Notes: generated by a model not told the origin, from the letters alone. 64,000 nt of DNA from Streptomyces sp. WZ-12 (GCF_028898845.1 NZ_CP118574.1:124001-188000); one strand, 5' to 3'. Positions 1 through 41,097 are shown, counted from the stretch's first letter. Made by a program: numbers and translations.

Positions 1-27416
<27,416 letters not shown>

Positions 27417-27435
27417 GGTGGGCTCCAGCTCTCTT

Positions 27436-30400
27436 TCAGTTAGCCGAGTTCTCGGTGGCCAGCCGCAGCAGGGCTTCGGCGTCCATGTCGTCGAGGGATT
27501 CCGAGGCGCCGTCGGCCTCGGGGGCGGGGTCGTCGGCGGGTTCGGAGTCGGCGAGTTTCAGCACCAGGTCGAGGAGGCCCGCCTTGCGGAGCCGTCCGAT
27601 GGGGACGGTGGCGAGCGCCTCGCGGATGCGGGCGTCGGGGTCGTCGGGGCGGCCGGTGTCGGGGTCCTCGGGCGCGGTGCCGAAGAGCAGCGTGCCGAGG
27701 TGTCCGGCGAGGGCCGTGGGGGTGGGGTGGTCGAAGACGAGCGCGGCCGGGAGGGGCAGGCCGAGCGCGGTGCGCAGTCGGTTGCGCAGTTCGACGGCGG
27801 TGACGGAGTCGAATCCGACGTCGCGGAAGGCGCGGCCGGCGGGGACGGCGTCGGGGGTGTCGTGGCCGAGGGTCGCGGCGGCCTCGGCGCGGACCGCGTC
27901 GACGAGGGCGCGGCCGCGCTCCGCCGCGGAGAGTTCTTCCAGGTGGTGACGGAGCGGCGGGACGGCCGGGGCGGCGCCGTCGCCGGTCGTGGTGGACGGG
28001 TCGTCGGTGAGGGCGTGGACGGCCTCGGGCACGGTGCCGATCAGGGCGCTGGGGCGGGTGGCGGTGAAGCTGGGGGCGAAGACCTCCCAGTCCATGAGGG
28101 TGACGGCGAGGGTGGTGTCGTCGTCCTCCAGCATCTGTTGCAACGCCCCGAGGGCGTGGTCGGGTTCCATGGCGCGGACGCCCTGGCGGTGCAGGCGTTC
28201 GTGGACCTCGGGGTCGGTGGCCATGCCGACCTCGCCCCAGGTGCCCCAGGCGACGGACGCGCCGGTCAGGCCGAGGGACCTGCGGTAGGCGGCGAGGGCG
28301 TCGAGGTAGGCGTTGGCGGCGGCGTAGCCGGGTTGGCCGCCGCTGCCCCAGACGGCGGCGCCGGACGAGAACAGTACGAAGGCGTCGAGGTCGCGGTCGG
28401 CGGTGAGTGCGTGCAGGTGGTGGGCGGCGGTGAGCTTGGCGCGGAGCAGCGCGTCGAGCTGGTCGAGGGTCAGGTCGGCGACCCGGGCGTCGCCGTCGGC
28501 CACGCCCGCGGAGTGGAAGACGGAGGTGAGCGGCTGGTCGTCGGGGAGGGTGGCGAGGAGGGCGGCCAGCGCGTCGCGGTCGGCGGCGTCGCAGGCGGCG
28601 AGGGTGACGCGGGCGCCCAACGCCTCCAGTTCGGCGCGGAGTTCGGCGGCGCCGGGGGCGTCGGGGCCGCGCCGGCTGGTGAGCAGCAGGTGGGGGGCGC
28701 CGTGTTCGGCCATCCAGCGCGCCACCCGGCCGCCGATGCCGCCGGTGCCGCCGGTGATCAGGCAGGTGCCGCGGCCGGTCCAGCGGCGGCCCGGGCGGGG
28801 CGCGGCCGGGGCGGCGTGTGCCAGGCGGCGGGCGAGGATTCCGGAGGCGCGGACGGCGAGTTGGTCCTCGCCGGCCGGGTCGGCGAGCAGGCCGGTGAGG
28901 CGGGCGGCGGTGCGGGCGTCGGGGGTGGCGGGCAGGTCGATCAGGCCGCCCCAGCGGTCGGGGTGCTCCAGCGCGACGACCCGGCCGAGGCCCCATAGGG
29001 CGCCCTGTACCGGGCTGCCCAGGGTGTCGTCGTGGCCGGTGGTCACGGCGCCGTGGGTCAGGCACCACAGGGGTGCGGTGAGTCCGGCGTCGCCGAGGGC
29101 CTGGACGAGGACGAGGGTCTGGCCGAGTCCCAGGGGTACCGAGCCGAGGTCCGGGTGGAGGTCCTCGGCGGCCGCCAGCAGCGACACCACGGCCGCGAAC
29201 TCCTCGCCGTCCTCGACGAGTTGGCCGAGGTGCGCGGCCCAGGCCGCCCGGTCGGTGCCCTTGGCCTCGAAGCGGACGGTGTCGGTGCCCAGCGCGTCGA
29301 GGACCGCGGCGACCCAGGGGGTGTCGGCGTGGTCCGGCGGTACGGCGACCAGCAGCCGGCCGGTGGTCCGGACGGCGGGTTCCGGGACGCGGGTCCACTC
29401 CACGTGGTAGCGCAGGGCGTCGATGCGGGAGCGGGCCCGGGACTTGGTGCGCCAGGCGGACAGGGCGGGCAGGACGGCGCCGAGGGCGGTGTGCCCCTCG
29501 TCGGCGGGGACGCCGAGCGCGTCGGCGAGCGCGGCCGGGTCCTGGTTGTCGACCAGCTCCCAGAACGCGGCGTCCGAGGCGTCGCCGGCGGCCGGGGTGG
29601 CGGGGCGGGGTGCGGGCCAGAAGTCCCGCCGTTGGAAGGGGTAGGTGGGCAGGTCCACCGGGCCGTAGGCGGGCCGGGCGAAGGTGGTGGTCCAGTCGAC
29701 CGGTGCGCCGTGGCTGTGGGCCTCGGCGAGCGAGGTCAAAAAGCGGCGGCGGCCACCCTCGTCGCGGCGGAGCGAGCCGAGGACCACCGCGGCGGCGGCG
29801 CCGTCTCCGGCCGCTGCCTCCTGGGTCTCCTGGATCGGGGCGGCCAGCACCGGGTGCGGGCTGACCTCGACGAAGACGCGGTGGCCGGCGGCGAGGAGGG
29901 CGCGGGTGGCCTCTTCCATACGGACGGTCTGGCGCAGGTTGGTATACCAGTAGGTGCCGTCGAACGCGGCGTCGTCGATCCGCGCGCCGGTGACGGTCGA
30001 GTAGAACGGCACTTCGGGGGCGCGCGGGCTGACCGGCGCGAGGACGCGGGCGAGTTCGTCGCGGACGGCCTCGACGTGCCGGCCGTGCGAGGCGTAGTCC
30101 ACGGACACCCTGCGGGCCCGGACGCCCTGTTCCTCGCAGGCGGCCTGGAGGGCGTCGAGCGCGTCGGTGTCGCCGGACACGACGACGGAACCGGGCCCGT
30201 TGACCGCGGCGACCGACAGCGCCTCCTGCCACGGGGCGAGGAGCGCGGCGACCCGTTCGACGGGCGCCGACACCGACATCATGCCGCCGCGCCCGGACAG
30301 TTGCGGCAGCGCCTGGCTGCGCAGCGCCACCACCCGGGCGGCGTCCGCGAGGCTGAGCGCGCCGGCGACGCAGGCCGCGGCGATCTCGCCCTGGGAGTGA

Positions 30401-33400
30401 CCGACCACGGCGGCCGGGGCGACGCCGTGCGCGCGCCAGAGCGCGGACAGCGCCACCATCATGGCGAACAGGGCGGGTTGGACCACGTCGACGCGTTCCA
30501 GCAGGGCGGGGTCGCCCTCGCCGGCCAGGACGTCGTGCAGCGACCAGTCGACGTACGGGGCGAGGGCGGCGGCGCAGTCGTCGACCGCGGTGCGGAACAC
30601 CTCGGAGTCGGCGAGGAGTTCGCGTCCCATGCCCCACCACTGGGAGCCCTGGCCGGGGAAGACGAAGACCGCGCCCGCGGGGTCCGGGCCGGCGGCGCCG
30701 GTGACCAGGCCGGCCGCGGAGGAGCCGGTGGACAGGGCGGTCAGGCCGCGCAGGAGCTCCTCGCGCCGCTCGCCGACGACGACGGCGCGGTGGTCGAACG
30801 CGGTGCGGGTGGTGGCCAGGGCGTGTCCGACGCGGGCGGGCGGGAGGTCCGGGGCCCGCTCGACGGTGGTGAGCAGGTGGGCCGCCTGGGCGCGCAGGGC
30901 CGCGGGGGACTTGGCGGAGAGGGGCCAGGCGACGACCGTGTCGGCGTCCTCGGGCCGGTCGGTCAGGGGCTCGGTGGCCGGGGCCTGTTCCAGGATGAGG
31001 TGGGCGTTGGTGCCGCTGATGCCGAAGGAGGAGACGCCGGCGCGGCGGGGGCGCCCGGTCTCGGGCCAGGGGGTGCCCTCGGTGAGCAGCGCGACGGCGC
31101 CGGCTTCCCAGTCGACATGGCGCGACGGCTCGTCGAGGTGCAGGGTGCCGGGCAGTACCCCGGCGGCCATCGCCTGCACCATCTTGATGACGCCGGCGAC
31201 GCCCGCGGCGGCCTGGGTGTGGCCGATGTTGGACTTGACCGAGCCGAGCAGCAGCGGCCGTTGGGGGTCGCGGTCCTGTCCGTAGGTGGCCAGCAGCGCC
31301 TGCGCCTCGATGGGGTCGCCGAGGGTGGTGCCGGTGCCGTGCGCCTCCACCGCGTCGACGTCGGCGGTGGTGAGGCCGGAGTTGGCCAACGCGGCGCGGA
31401 TGACGCGTTGTTGGGAGGGACCGTTGGGGGCGGTCAGGCCGTTGGAGGCGCCGTCCTGGTTGACGGCGGAGCCGCGGATGACGGCGAGCACCCGGTGCCC
31501 GTTGGCGCGGGCGTCGGAGAGCCGCTCCAGCAGCACCACGCCGACGCCCTCGGCGAGCGTCATGCCGTCGGCGGCGTCGGAGAACGGCTTGCAGCGGCCG
31601 TCCTCGGCCAGCGCGCGCTGCCGGCTGAAGCCGACGAACGCGTGCGGAGTGGCCATCACGGCCGCGCCGCCGGCCAGGGCGAGGCTGCTCTCGCCGCTGC
31701 GCAGGGACTGGCAGGCCAGGTGCAGGGCGACCAGCGAGGAGGAGCAGGCGGTGTCGACGGTGACCGCCGGGCCTTCCAGGCCCAGCAGGTAGGAGACCCG
31801 GCCGGAGAGGACGCTGGCCGCGGTGCCGGTCACCATGTGGGCCTCGGACTCCCCCGTGCCGTGCTGCACGGTGGTCGAGTAGTCCTGGTAGCTGGCGCCG
31901 AAGAAGGTGCCGGCGGCGTTGCCGCGCAGCGACTCCGGGGCGATGCCGGCCCGTTCGCACGCCTCCCAGGACGTCTCCAGCAGCAGCCGTTGCTGCGGGT
32001 CCATGGCGAGGGCCTCGCGCGGGGAGATGCCGAAGAAGCCGGGGTCGAAGCCGGCGGCGTCGTGCAGGAATCCGCCCTGGAGCGAGTAGGTGTGGCCGGC
32101 CCGGTCCGGGTCGGGGTCGTACAGGCCCCGGGCGTCCCAGCCGCGGTCGGTGGGGAAGGCGGAGATGGCGTCGGCGCCGTCGAGGGCGAGCCGCAGCAGC
32201 TCCTCGGGGGTGTCGGCGCCGCCCGGGTAGCGGCAGCTCATGCCGATGACGACGATCGGGTCGTCATCGACGGCGGCCGGGGTGCTGCCGGCGGCCGGGC
32301 CCGGTCGGGGTGCGTCACCGGTGGCGCCGAGCGCGGTCGCCTTCAGGAACGCGGCGAGCGCCGCGCAGTTGGGGTGGTCGAAGACCAGCGTCGAGGGCAG
32401 CCGCAGCCCGGTGCCGGCCGCGAGCCGGTTGCGGAGGTCGACGGCGGTGACCGAGTCGAAGCCGAGGTCACGGAAGGCCCGGCGCTCCGGGAAGGACTCC
32501 GCGGAGGCGTGCCCGAGGACGGCGGCGGCCTCGGTGCGGACCAGCGCGAGCAGCAGCCGGTCCTGCTCGGCGCCGGCGAGGCCGTGCAGTTGGGCGGCCA
32601 GGTCGCTGGTGGCCGGGCCCGTGGCGGCGGGGGCGGACGCCCGGTCCAGGCGGCGCCGCACCTCGGGGATCCGGTCGAAGAGGTGCGCGGCCCGGCCCGC
32701 GGTGAAGACGTCGTGGTAGGTGTCCCAGTCGATGTCCATGAGGCCGATGACGGTCTCGTCGTCGTCCAGGACCTGCTGGAGACCGGTCAACGCCACGTCG
32801 GGGTCGAGGTATTCCAGGCCGCTGCGGCGGATCCGGTGCGGGTCGGCCAGTTCGCGCGCGCGGTCGTCGGGCCACTTGCCCCAGTGGACGGAGGTGGCGC
32901 GCAGTCCGCGGGCGCGGCGGTGTTCGGCGAGGGCGGAGAGGTAGGCGTTGCCGGCGACGTAGGCGGCGTGGACGCCGCTGCCCCACATGCCGGCGGTGGA
33001 GGAGTACAGGACGAAGTCGTCCAACTCGGCGTCGTCGAGCAGTTCGTCGAGGATCCGGGCGCCGGTGACCTTGGCGTGGACGACGTCGGCGAACGCCGGC
33101 GCGGTGGTGTCGGCGAGCGCGGCGAGCTCGATGGTGGCGGCGGCGTGGATGACCGTGCGGACGGTGCGGCCGTCGGCCTTGAGGCCGTCCAGGAGGGCGG
33201 CGACGGCGGCGCGGTCGGTGATGTCGCAGGCGGCGAAGGTCGCCTCGGTTCCCAAGTCGGCCAGTTCGGCGCGGAGTTCGGGTGCTCCCGGGGCCGCGGT
33301 GCCGCGCCGGCTGACCAGCACCACGTGCTCGGCGCCGCGTTCGGCGAGCCAGCGGGCGAGGTGCGGGGCGAGGGTGCCGGAGCCGCCGGTGACCAGGGTG

Positions 33401-36400
33401 GTGCCGCGCGGGGACCAGGCGCGGGCCCGCTGCTCGGGGCGGTGCCCGGCCCGGACGATCCGGCGGGCCAGTACGCCCGCCGGTCGGACGGCGAGTTGGT
33501 CCTCTGCCCCGAGGGCGCCGGACAGTACGGCGGCGAGCCGCTGGGCGGCCCGGGCGTCGAGGGCGGCGGGCAGGTCGACGGTGCCGCCCCAGCGCTGCGG
33601 GTGCTCCAGCGCGGCGGTCCAGCCGACGCCGGCCACCTGGGCCTGGAGTGGCCGGGCGACCGTGTCGGACGGGCCGGTGGCGAAGGCGCCGCGGGTCAGG
33701 AACCACAGCGGCGCGGGGACTTCGGCGTCGCCGAGTGCCTGGACGAGGGCGAGGCTGAGGGCGAGTCCGCGGGTCAGGCCGGGGTGGTGGGCGTCGTCGT
33801 CTTCCGCCTCGGCGAGGACGGACACCACGCCGGCCACGTCCTGGGCGCCGGCCAGTCGCGCGGCGAGCACGGCCCGGTCGGTGCACGCCTCGTCCAGGAC
33901 CAGGCGCCGCACCTCGGCCCCGTGCTCCGTCAACGCCCCGACGACCTCGGCGTCATCGACGCCGTCGGCGGTGACCAGCAGCCAGGTGCCGGTCAGCGAC
34001 GGGCGCGGCAGGGTGCCGCCGAGCGGCTGCCAGACGACGCGGTAGCGCCAGGAGTCCACCGTGGACCGGTCGCGGCGGGCCCGGCGCCAGGAGGACAGCG
34101 CCGGGAGCACGGCGGCGACGGAGTCCTCGTCGGTGCCGAGCGCGGCGGTCAGCGCGGAGAGGTCCGACTGCTCGACGGCGGCCCAGAATTGGGCGTCCTC
34201 CGGGTCGGTGCCGGCGCCGGCCTCCGGGGCGGGCGGCACGGCCCAGAGGTGTTCACGCTGGAAGGCGTAGGTGGGCAGGTCCACCAGGGACGCACCGGTC
34301 CCCTCGAACACCTGCGACCAGTCGACCTCCACGCCCCGGACGAACGCCTCACCCACCGACAGCAGGAAGCGGTCCAACCCACCCTGCTCACGCCGCAACG
34401 TCCCCACAGCGACCGCCGCCACCCCGACCTCGTCCATGGCCTCCTGCACCGCCATCGACAACACCGGATGCGAACTCACCTCCACGAACGCCCGGTACTC
34501 CCCCGCCAACAACTCCCCCACCGCATCCGCGAACCGCACCCGCCCCCGCAGATTCCGGAACCAGTAATCGGCGTCCATCCCGGTCGTGTCCAGCCAGTCA
34601 CCACTGACCGTGGAGAAGAACGGCACCTCAGCCGGCCGCGGCGTCAACTCCGCCAGGGTTTCCAGCAGTTCGTCGCGCAGGTCCTCGACCTGGTGCGAGT
34701 GCGAGGCGTAGTCCACCGCGATCCGCCGGGCGCGGACCTCCTCGGCGGTCAGCCTGGCCTGCAACTCGTCCAGCGCCTCGGGTTCGCCGGCGACCACGGC
34801 GGAGCGCGGCCCGTTGACCGCGGCTACCGACACCCGCCCCTGGAACGGCTCCAGGCGCGGCTCCAACTCCGCCACCGGCAGCGCGACGGACATCATCCCG
34901 CCCCGCCCCGCCAACGACCGACCGATCGCCTGACTCCGCAACGCAACAACACGAGCACCATCCCGCAACGACAACCCACCCGACACCACAGCCGCAGCAA
35001 TCTCCCCCTGCGAGTGCCCCACCACCGCATCCGGCACCACACCATGCGCCCGCCACAACGCCGCCAACGACACCATCACCGCAAACGAAGCCGGCTGCAC
35101 CACATCCACCCGCTCCAACGACGGCGCACCCTCAACCCCCCGCAACACCTCCACCAACGACCAGTCAGTGAACTCCCCCAACGCCGCCGCACACTCGGCG
35201 ATCCGCTCCGCGAACACCGGCGCCTCCAACAACCGCGCCCCCATCCCCACCCACTGCGAACCCTGACCGGGGAAGACAAACACCGTACGACCCTCGACGT
35301 CCGCTACGCCGCGCACCAGGGTGTTCGCGGCGCGGCCGGCGGCCAACGCCTCGGTGCCGGCGAGGAGTTCGGGGCCGGTGGGGGCGACGACGACGGCGCG
35401 GTGGTCGAGCAGGGCGCGGGCCGCGTGGAGGGTGTGGCCGATGTCCTGGGGGCGTAGCGCGGGGTCGTCCGCCACTCGGGAGGTCAGCGCGGCGGCCTGG
35501 TCGTGCAGGGCCTGTTCGGTGTGGCCGGAGACGATCCAGGGCAGCGCGGCGGGGGCAGCGCCGGTGTCGGCCGCGGCGTCGGCGGCTTCCGGCGCCTGCT
35601 CCAGCAGGGCATGGGCGTTGGTACCGCTGATACCGAACGACGAGACCGCGGCCCGCCGCGGACGACCGGTCACCGGCCACTCCCGAGCCTCGGCGAGCAA
35701 CCGCACCGTCCCCGCCGACCAGTCCACATGCGAGGACGGCTCATCGGCGTGCAACGTCCCCGGCAGCCAGCCGTGGCGCAGCGCCATCACCATCTTGATG
35801 ACGCCGGCGACGCCCGCGGCGGCCTGGGTGTGGCCGATGTTGGACTTCAACGAGCCGAGCCAGAGCGGCTGTTCGGCGGTGTGGGCCGCGCCGTAGGTGG
35901 CGAGCAGGGCCTGGGCCTCGATGGGGTCGCCGAGCCGGGTGCCGGTGCCGTGGGCCTCGACGGCGTCGACGTCCGCGGCGGTGAGGCCGGTCCGGGTGAG
36001 GGCCTGGTGGATGACGCGTTCCTGGGAGGGGCCGTTGGGGGCGGTCAGGCCGTTGGAGGCGCCGTCCTGGTTGACGGCGGAGCCGCGGATGACGGCGAGG
36101 ACCCGGTGTCCGTTGGCGCGGGCGTCGCAGAGGCGCTCGGCGACGAGGACGCCGACGCCTTCGGCCCAGCCGGTGCCGTCGGCGGCGTCGGAGAACGCCT
36201 TGCAGCGGCCGTCGGGGGCCAGGCCGCCCTGGGCGCTGAACTCGACGAAGACGGAGGGTTCGGCGAGCAGGGTGACGCCGCCGATCAGGGCGAGGCCGGA
36301 CTCGCCGGCGCGCAGCGACTGGGTGGCCAGGTGCAGGGCGACGAGGGAGGAGGAGCAGGCGGTGTCGACGGTGACGGCCGGGCCTTCGAGGCCGAGGGTG

Positions 36401-36981
36401 TAGGAGAGGCGGCCGGAGAGCACGCTGGCGGCGGTGCCGGTCAGGGCGTGGCCGCGGAGTTCGGCGGCGGTGTCGGCGGCGGGGGCGCCCCAGTGGTAGG
36501 AGCCGACGAAGACGCCGGAGTTGCTGCCGCGCAGGGAGGTGGGGGCGATGCCGGCGCGCTCCAGGGCCTCCCAGGCGACTTCGAGGAGGAGGCGCTGCTG
36601 GGGGTCCATCGCGGTCGCCTCGCGGGGCGAGATGCCGAAGAAGGAGGCGTCGAATTCGGCGGCGTCGTGGAGGAATCCGCCTTGGTGGGTGGTGCTGCTT
36701 CCGTCGCCTTTTCCGGTGAGGGTTTCCAGGTCCCAGCCGCGGTCCGCGGGAAATCCGGAAATGGCGTCGGCACCGGACCGCACCAGGTCCCAGAGGGATT
36801 CCGGTGAATTGACGCCGCCGGGCAGCCGGCAGCCCATTCCGACGATCGCGATGGGTTCGTTGTCCTTGGATTCCAGTTCGCCCAGGCGGCGCCGAGCGCG
36901 TCGGAGATCGGAGGTGACCCGCCGGAGATAGTCGACGATTTTCTCCTGCTGGTCGGGCTGGTCCTGCTGGGGTTCCGGCAT
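27436..36981 (-). CDS. nysB: Modular PKS, modules 1 and 2, both methylmalonyl-type
   Basis: The protein is 3,181 residues, close to NysB and AmphB (about 3,190). The ATG at 36981 has GAGGA 7 bases upstream and lies 45 bases after the loading-module gene. Domain order: N-terminal coiled-coil docking segment (1-35), KS1 (about 42-460), AT1 (566-905), KR1 (about 1,190-1,370), ACP1 (about 1,510), KS2 (1,574-2,000), AT2 (2,107-2,447), KR2 (about 2,740-2,920), ACP2 (about 3,057) and a C-terminal docking tail. Both ATs have GHSQGE and YASH, the methylmalonyl fingerprint. Neither module has DH or ER, so each leaves a methyl-branched beta-hydroxy unit. KR1 has WGSGVH before the catalytic Tyr (A2-type); KR2 has WGSGGQ (A1-type). 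This fits the C33-C38 end of nystatin and amphotericin, where the lactone hydroxyl is made. Confidence 0.95.
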   Translation of the reverse strand: MPEPQQDQPDQQEKIVDYLRRVTSDLRRARRRLGELESKDNEPIAIVGMGCRLPGGVNSPESLWDLVRSGADAISGFPADRGWDLETLTGKGDGSSTTHQGGFLHDAAEFDASFFGISPREATAMDPQQRLLLEVAWEALERAGIAPTSLRGSNSGVFVGSYHWGAPAADTAAELRGHALTGTAASVLSGRLSYTLGLEGPAVTVDTACSSSLVALHLATQSLRAGESGLALIGGVTLLAEPSVFVEFSAQGGLAPDGRCKAFSDAADGTGWAEGVGVLVAERLCDARANGHRVLAVIRGSAVNQDGASNGLTAPNGPSQERVIHQALTRTGLTAADVDAVEAHGTGTRLGDPIEAQALLATYGAAHTAEQPLWLGSLKSNIGHTQAAAGVAGVIKMVMALRHGWLPGTLHADEPSSHVDWSAGTVRLLAEAREWPVTGRPRRAAVSSFGISGTNAHALLEQAPEAADAAADTGAAPAALPWIVSGHTEQALHDQAAALTSRVADDPALRPQDIGHTLHAARALLDHRAVVVAPTGPELLAGTEALAAGRAANTLVRGVADVEGRTVFVFPGQGSQWVGMGARLLEAPVFAERIAECAAALGEFTDWSLVEVLRGVEGAPSLERVDVVQPASFAVMVSLAALWRAHGVVPDAVVGHSQGEIAAAVVSGGLSLRDGARVVALRSQAIGRSLAGRGGMMSVALPVAELEPRLEPFQGRVSVAAVNGPRSAVVAGEPEALDELQARLTAEEVRARRIAVDYASHSHQVEDLRDELLETLAELTPRPAEVPFFSTVSGDWLDTTGMDADYWFRNLRGRVRFADAVGELLAGEYRAFVEVSSHPVLSMAVQEAMDEVGVAAVAVGTLRREQGGLDRFLLSVGEAFVRGVEVDWSQVFEGTGASLVDLPTYAFQREHLWAVPPAPEAGAGTDPEDAQFWAAVEQSDLSALTAALGTDEDSVAAVLPALSSWRRARRDRSTVDSWRYRVVWQPLGGTLPRPSLTGTWLLVTADGVDDAEVVGALTEHGAEVRRLVLDEACTDRAVLAARLAGAQDVAGVVSVLAEAEDDDAHHPGLTRGLALSLALVQALGDAEVPAPLWFLTRGAFATGPSDTVARPLQAQVAGVGWTAALEHPQRWGGTVDLPAALDARAAQRLAAVLSGALGAEDQLAVRPAGVLARRIVRAGHRPEQRARAWSPRGTTLVTGGSGTLAPHLARWLAERGAEHVVLVSRRGTAAPGAPELRAELADLGTEATFAACDITDRAAVAALLDGLKADGRTVRTVIHAAATIELAALADTTAPAFADVVHAKVTGARILDELLDDAELDDFVLYSSTAGMWGSGVHAAYVAGNAYLSALAEHRRARGLRATSVHWGKWPDDRARELADPHRIRRSGLEYLDPDVALTGLQQVLDDDETVIGLMDIDWDTYHDVFTAGRAAHLFDRIPEVRRRLDRASAPAATGPATSDLAAQLHGLAGAEQDRLLLALVRTEAAAVLGHASAESFPERRAFRDLGFDSVTAVDLRNRLAAGTGLRLPSTLVFDHPNCAALAAFLKATALGATGDAPRPGPAAGSTPAAVDDDPIVVIGMSCRYPGGADTPEELLRLALDGADAISAFPTDRGWDARGLYDPDPDRAGHTYSLQGGFLHDAAGFDPGFFGISPREALAMDPQQRLLLETSWEACERAGIAPESLRGNAAGTFFGASYQDYSTTVQHGTGESEAHMVTGTAASVLSGRVSYLLGLEGPAVTVDTACSSSLVALHLACQSLRSGESSLALAGGAAVMATPHAFVGFSRQRALAEDGRCKPFSDAADGMTLAEGVGVVLLERLSDARANGHRVLAVIRGSAVNQDGASNGLTAPNGPSQQRVIRAALANSGLTTADVDAVEAHGTGTTLGDPIEAQALLATYGQDRDPQRPLLLGSVKSNIGHTQAAAGVAGVIKMVQAMAAGVLPGTLHLDEPSRHVDWEAGAVALLTEGTPWPETGRPRRAGVSSFGISGTNAHLILEQAPATEPLTDRPEDADTVVAWPLSAKSPAALRAQAAHLLTTVERAPDLPPARVGHALATTRTAFDHRAVVVGERREELLRGLTALSTGSSAAGLVTGAAGPDPAGAVFVFPGQGSQWWGMGRELLADSEVFRTAVDDCAAALAPYVDWSLHDVLAGEGDPALLERVDVVQPALFAMMVALSALWRAHGVAPAAVVGHSQGEIAAACVAGALSLADAARVVALRSQALPQLSGRGGMMSVSAPVERVAALLAPWQEALSVAAVNGPGSVVVSGDTDALDALQAACEEQGVRARRVSVDYASHGRHVEAVRDELARVLAPVSPRAPEVPFYSTVTGARIDDAAFDGTYWYTNLRQTVRMEEATRALLAAGHRVFVEVSPHPVLAAPIQETQEAAAGDGAAAAVVLGSLRRDEGGRRRFLTSLAEAHSHGAPVDWTTTFARPAYGPVDLPTYPFQRRDFWPAPRPATPAAGDASDAAFWELVDNQDPAALADALGVPADEGHTALGAVLPALSAWRTKSRARSRIDALRYHVEWTRVPEPAVRTTGRLLVAVPPDHADTPWVAAVLDALGTDTVRFEAKGTDRAAWAAHLGQLVEDGEEFAAVVSLLAAAEDLHPDLGSVPLGLGQTLVLVQALGDAGLTAPLWCLTHGAVTTGHDDTLGSPVQGALWGLGRVVALEHPDRWGGLIDLPATPDARTAARLTGLLADPAGEDQLAVRASGILARRLAHAAPAAPRPGRRWTGRGTCLITGGTGGIGGRVARWMAEHGAPHLLLTSRRGPDAPGAAELRAELEALGARVTLAACDAADRDALAALLATLPDDQPLTSVFHSAGVADGDARVADLTLDQLDALLRAKLTAAHHLHALTADRDLDAFVLFSSGAAVWGSGGQPGYAAANAYLDALAAYRRSLGLTGASVAWGTWGEVGMATDPEVHERLHRQGVRAMEPDHALGALQQMLEDDDTTLAVTLMDWEVFAPSFTATRPSALIGTVPEAVHALTDDPSTTTGDGAAPAVPPLRHHLEELSAAERGRALVDAVRAEAAATLGHDTPDAVPAGRAFRDVGFDSVTAVELRNRLRTALGLPLPAALVFDHPTPTALAGHLGTLLFGTAPEDPDTGRPDDPDARIREALATVPIGRLRKAGLLDLVLKLADSEPADDPAPEADGASESLDDMDAEALLRLATENSAN

Positions 36982-37026
36982 CGGTTTGTCCTCGTCATCG
37001 GGTCGCGAACGAAAGCAACAATTGCG

Positions 37027-40000
37027 CTATGTGGTTTCGAACTCTTCATCGATGATGTCGAGCAGTCTGTCGACCGACACCGTGTCGATGTCCTCGTCCG
37101 AGGAGGGCACCTGGGCAGGCGAGTTCTGACGGAGCGTGGAGACGATGGCGTCCAACCGGTCGGCGACGGCCCGGCGTTCGGGTCCGTCCGGCGGCAGGTT
37201 GGCGACGATCGCCTCGAACCTGGTGAGTTCGTCGCCGTAGGCCCCGGATCCGGCGGGGGCGGCTGCGGCGAGGAGTTCCCCGATGCGACGGGCCGCGCGT
37301 TCGGGGGTGGGGAAGTTGAAGACGAGGGTGGCCGGCAGTCGCAGTCCGGTGTGGGCGCCGAGCCGGTCGGCGAGTTCGACGCCGGCGAGCGAGTCGAAGC
37401 CGAGTTCCTTGAAGACGCCGCGGGCGCCGACGGCTTCCGCGCCGGGATGGCCGAGGACGGCGGCGGCCTGGGTGCGGACGAGCTCCAGGAGGTGGCGTTC
37501 CCGGGCGGCCGGTGGCAGCGCGGCGAGCGGGGCGCCGGTGGTGGCCGGCGCGGGCTCGGCGGTGGGTCCGGGGCGGGCCGCGGCGGGTCGGGGCGGGCGG
37601 GTGTCGGCGGGCGGGCCGCCGCGGGCGCGCTTGGGGCGTCGGGGGGCGTCGCGTTCGTCGTCGGTCAGGGGGCGGACGGTGAGGGCGTCGACGGTGACGA
37701 CCGGTGCGCCGTGCACGTCGACGGCGGTCAGGCGCAGCGTTGTGGAGTCGTCGGGGCGGAGGTGGACGCGCAGCGTGTCGGCACCGACGGCGTGCAGGCG
37801 GACGCCGTGCCAGGCGACCGGCAGGGTGCCCTGCGCGGTCAGGGTGACGTGCCGGGCGGCGTCCAACAGGGCGGGGTGCAGGCCGTATTGGGCGGCGTCG
37901 TCCGCGGTGCCGGGCGGGCAGGCCACTTCGGCGAAGAGTTCGGTGTCGCGGCGCCAGGCGGCGCGCAGGCCGCGGAAGGCGGGGCCGTAGTCGAAGCCGC
38001 GGTCGGCGAGGCGTTCGTAGTGGTCGTCGAGGTCGAGGGGTTCGGCGTCGACCGGTGGCCAGAGGGGGCCGGTGAGGTCGGTGGGGGTGGTGGGCCGGGG
38101 CGCACGGCCGAGGACGCCGGTGGCGCACGGGGTCCAGTCGCCGGCGGGTGCGTGGTCCGGGCGGGTGTGGACGGTGACGGTGCGGCGCCCGGAGCCGTCG
38201 GCGGGGCCGACGCGTACCTGGACGTGCAGGGCCTCGTCGTCGGGTACGACCGGCGGTGCGGTGACGGCGAGTTGGTGCAGCGCGTCGCAGCCGGTCTCGT
38301 CGCCGGCGCGGACGGCGAGTTCGACCAGTGCGGTCGCCGGGAGCGGGGTCCGGCCGGCGACGGCGTGGTCGGTCAGCCAGGGGTGGGTGCGGGCGGAGAG
38401 GGTGCCGGAGCACACCGTGCCGCCGCCGTCGGCGAGTTCGACGGCGGAGCCGAGCAGCGGGTGGCGGAGCGCGCCGGGCGTGGTGGCACCCGGGCGGGGT
38501 GGGGTGGGCCAGTGGCGGGCGCGTTGGAAGGCGTAGGTGGGCAGGTCGGTGCGGCGGGCGCCGGTCCCGGCGTAGAAGGCGGGCCAGTCGACGGGGACGC
38601 CGAGGGTGTGCAGCCGGCCGAGGGCGGCGGCGAACGCGGCCTCTTCGGGGCGGTCCTTGGTCAGGGCCGGCACGACGTGGGTGGCGCTGCCGGGGCCGAG
38701 GGTGTCGCGGGCCATGGCGGACAGCACGCTGCCGGGGCCGAGTTCGACCAGGACGTCGGTGCCGGCCTTGGCCAGGGCGGTGATGCCGTCGGCGAAGCGG
38801 ACGGTGCCGCGGACGTGGCGCACCCAGTAGTCGGGGGTGGTGATCTCGTCGCCGGCGGGTTCGCCGGTGAGATTGGAGACCAGGGGCAGCGACGGCCGGT
38901 GGAAGGTGAGGCCGGCGACGACGTCCCGGAAGGCGTCGAGCATCGGTTCCATCAGGGGTGAGTGGAAGGCGTGCGAGACGGCGAGGCGGCTGGTGCGGCG
39001 GTCGCGGTGGGCGAAGTGCGCGGTGAGGTGCCGTACGGCGTCCTCGGTGCCGGCGACGACGACCGCGGTGGGGCCGTTGACGGCGGCCAGCGCGGCGTGT
39101 GCGCCGAGCAGCGGGGCCACTTCGTCCTCGGTGGCCTCCAGTGCGGCCATCGCGCCGCCGGCCGGGAGCGCCTGCATGAGGGTGGCGCGGGCGGCCACCA
39201 GGCGGCAGGCGTCCTTCAGCGTCAGCACCCCGGCGACGTGCGCGGCGGCGATCTCGCCGACGGAGTGCCCGCCGACGGCGTCGGGGCGCAGGCCGAGGGA
39301 GGTGACCAGTCGGTGGAGGGCGACCTCGACGGCGAACAGTGCGGGTTGGGTCCATCCGGTCCGGTCCAGCAGCGCCGCGTCGGTGCCCCACATCACCTCG
39401 CGCACCGGGCGGTCCAGGTGCGGGTCGAGGGCGCGCAGGACCTCGTCGAGGGCGTCGGCGAACACCGGGTGGCGGGCGGCGAGTTCGCGTCCCATGCCGA
39501 GGCGCTGGCTGCCCTGTCCGGAGAAGAGGACGGCGGTGCGGCGGTCGCCGGCCTCGCCGCGGGCGTGCTCCACGACGCCGTCGGCGGTCGGCAGCAGGAC
39601 CGCGCGGTGGCGCAGTGCGGCGCGACCGGTGGCGAGCGAGTGGCCGACGTCCAGCGGGTCGGCGGCGGGCCGTTCGCTCAGGTGGGTCCGGAGGCGGTCG
39701 AGTTGCGCGTCGAGGGCTTCGGGGGTGGCGGCGGACACCAGCCAGGGGACGGTGGTGGGACGGAGGGTGCCGGTCCGGTTGGTGGGTCGGTCGGTGGCCG
39801 GTGGGACCTCTTCCAGGATCACGTGGGCGTTGGTGCCGCTGATGCCGAAGGAGGAGACGCCGGCGCGGCGCGGCCGGTCGCTGCACGGCCAGGGCATGTC
39901 GGCGGCGAGCGGGGCCACGGTGCCTTGGGACCAGTCCACTTGGCGGGTGGGGGTGGCGAGGCGGCGGATGCGCGGCATCAGGCCGTGTTGGAGGGCCAGC

Positions 40001-41097
40001 ACGGTCTTGATGAGTCCGCCGACCCCGGCGGCGGCCTGGGCGTGGCCGATGTCGGCCTTCAACGAGCCGAGGAACAGCGGGCGTTCGGGGTCTCGATGGG
40101 GGCCGTAGGTGGCGAGGAGGGCGCGGGCCTCGATGGGGTCGCCGAGGGGGGTGCCGGTGCCGTGGGCCTCGACGAGGTCGATGTCGGCGGGGTCGAGTCG
40201 GGCGTCGGCCAGGGCCGCGCGCAGGACGCGTTCCTGCGCGGGTCCGCTGGGGGCGGTCAGGCCGTTGGTGGCGCCGTCCTGGTTGACGGCCGAGCCGCGC
40301 AGTACGGCGAGGACGGGGTTGCCGGCGGCGCGGGCGGTGGAGAGGTGTTCCAGGGCGACGATGCCGACGCCCTCCGCCCAGGCGGTGCCGGCCGCGTCGT
40401 CGGAGAAGGGCCGGCAGCGGCCGTCGGCGGCGAGGCCGCCCTGTCGGGTGTGGCCGACGAACGCGGCGGGGGTGGACATCACGGTGACGCCGCCGGCCAG
40501 GGCGGTGCTGCACTCCCCCGCGCGCAGCGCGCGTATCGCCCAGTGCAGGGCGACCAGTGACGAGGAGGACGTGGTGTCGACGGTGACGGCGGGGCCTTCG
40601 AGGCCGAGCACGTAGGCCAGGCGGCCGGAGATGACGCCGGGAGTCAGGCCGGTGAGGGCGTGGCCGTCGAGGTCGTCGGGCGAGGTGCGGGTGACGGCGG
40701 CGTAGTCCTGGCCGCTGGCGCCGACGAAGACGCCGGTGCGGCTGCCGCGCAGCGAGTGCGGGTCGATGCCGGCCCGCTCCAGGGCCTCCCAGGCGGTCTC
40801 CAGGACGAGGCGCTGCTGCGGGTCGGTGGAGACGGCCTCGCGCGGCGACATGCCGAAGAAGGCGGCGTCGAACTCGGCGGCACCGGTGAGGAATCCGCCC
40901 TCTTGGGCCGCGCTGCGGCCGGGGCCGTCGCCGGCCAGGGCGGCCAGGTCCCAGCCGCGGTCGGTCGGGAAGCCGGTCGTGGCGTCGCGGCCGCTGCGGA
41001 CCAGTTCCCACAGGTCCTCCGGCCCGGCGACGCCGCCCGGATAGCGGCAGGCCATTCCGACGACCACTACCGGGTCCTCGTCGGCTCCGATCGTCAT
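37027..41097 (-). CDS. nysA: PKS loading module KS(S)-AT-DH-ACP
   Basis: The protein is 1,356 residues (NysA is about 1,366). I chose the ATG at 41097-41095, which has GGGGGGAG 7 bases upstream; a longer frame to 41136 has no better signal. Domains: KS (about 8-425), AT (about 525-840, GHSVGE and HAFHSPLM, malonyl type), DH (about 870-1,120, [10 protein letters not shown] and [10 protein letters not shown] present), ACP (LGFDSL near 1,235) and an acidic C-terminal docking tail. The KS active-site Cys is replaced by Ser (residue 177, TTSSSS where extender KSs have TACSSS). This is the KS-S type of loading module, in which KS is thought to decarboxylate malonyl-ACP to acetyl-ACP. The DH has no KR partner and no obvious job, as in NysA. 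Confidence 0.95.
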   Translation of the reverse strand: MTIGADEDPVVVVGMACRYPGGVAGPEDLWELVRSGRDATTGFPTDRGWDLAALAGDGPGRSAAQEGGFLTGAAEFDAAFFGMSPREAVSTDPQQRLVLETAWEALERAGIDPHSLRGSRTGVFVGASGQDYAAVTRTSPDDLDGHALTGLTPGVISGRLAYVLGLEGPAVTVDTTSSSSLVALHWAIRALRAGECSTALAGGVTVMSTPAAFVGHTRQGGLAADGRCRPFSDDAAGTAWAEGVGIVALEHLSTARAAGNPVLAVLRGSAVNQDGATNGLTAPSGPAQERVLRAALADARLDPADIDLVEAHGTGTPLGDPIEARALLATYGPHRDPERPLFLGSLKADIGHAQAAAGVGGLIKTVLALQHGLMPRIRRLATPTRQVDWSQGTVAPLAADMPWPCSDRPRRAGVSSFGISGTNAHVILEEVPPATDRPTNRTGTLRPTTVPWLVSAATPEALDAQLDRLRTHLSERPAADPLDVGHSLATGRAALRHRAVLLPTADGVVEHARGEAGDRRTAVLFSGQGSQRLGMGRELAARHPVFADALDEVLRALDPHLDRPVREVMWGTDAALLDRTGWTQPALFAVEVALHRLVTSLGLRPDAVGGHSVGEIAAAHVAGVLTLKDACRLVAARATLMQALPAGGAMAALEATEDEVAPLLGAHAALAAVNGPTAVVVAGTEDAVRHLTAHFAHRDRRTSRLAVSHAFHSPLMEPMLDAFRDVVAGLTFHRPSLPLVSNLTGEPAGDEITTPDYWVRHVRGTVRFADGITALAKAGTDVLVELGPGSVLSAMARDTLGPGSATHVVPALTKDRPEEAAFAAALGRLHTLGVPVDWPAFYAGTGARRTDLPTYAFQRARHWPTPPRPGATTPGALRHPLLGSAVELADGGGTVCSGTLSARTHPWLTDHAVAGRTPLPATALVELAVRAGDETGCDALHQLAVTAPPVVPDDEALHVQVRVGPADGSGRRTVTVHTRPDHAPAGDWTPCATGVLGRAPRPTTPTDLTGPLWPPVDAEPLDLDDHYERLADRGFDYGPAFRGLRAAWRRDTELFAEVACPPGTADDAAQYGLHPALLDAARHVTLTAQGTLPVAWHGVRLHAVGADTLRVHLRPDDSTTLRLTAVDVHGAPVVTVDALTVRPLTDDERDAPRRPKRARGGPPADTRPPRPAAARPGPTAEPAPATTGAPLAALPPAARERHLLELVRTQAAAVLGHPGAEAVGARGVFKELGFDSLAGVELADRLGAHTGLRLPATLVFNFPTPERAARRIGELLAAAAPAGSGAYGDELTRFEAIVANLPPDGPERRAVADRLDAIVSTLRQNSPAQVPSSDEDIDTVSVDRLLDIIDEEFETT

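Noticed and set aside
37027..41097. Possibility that the KS-AT-DH-ACP gene is an ordinary extender module that lost its KR
   Set aside because: The KS active-site Ser, the gene's first place in the PKS operon and its length all match NysA/AmphA loading modules.
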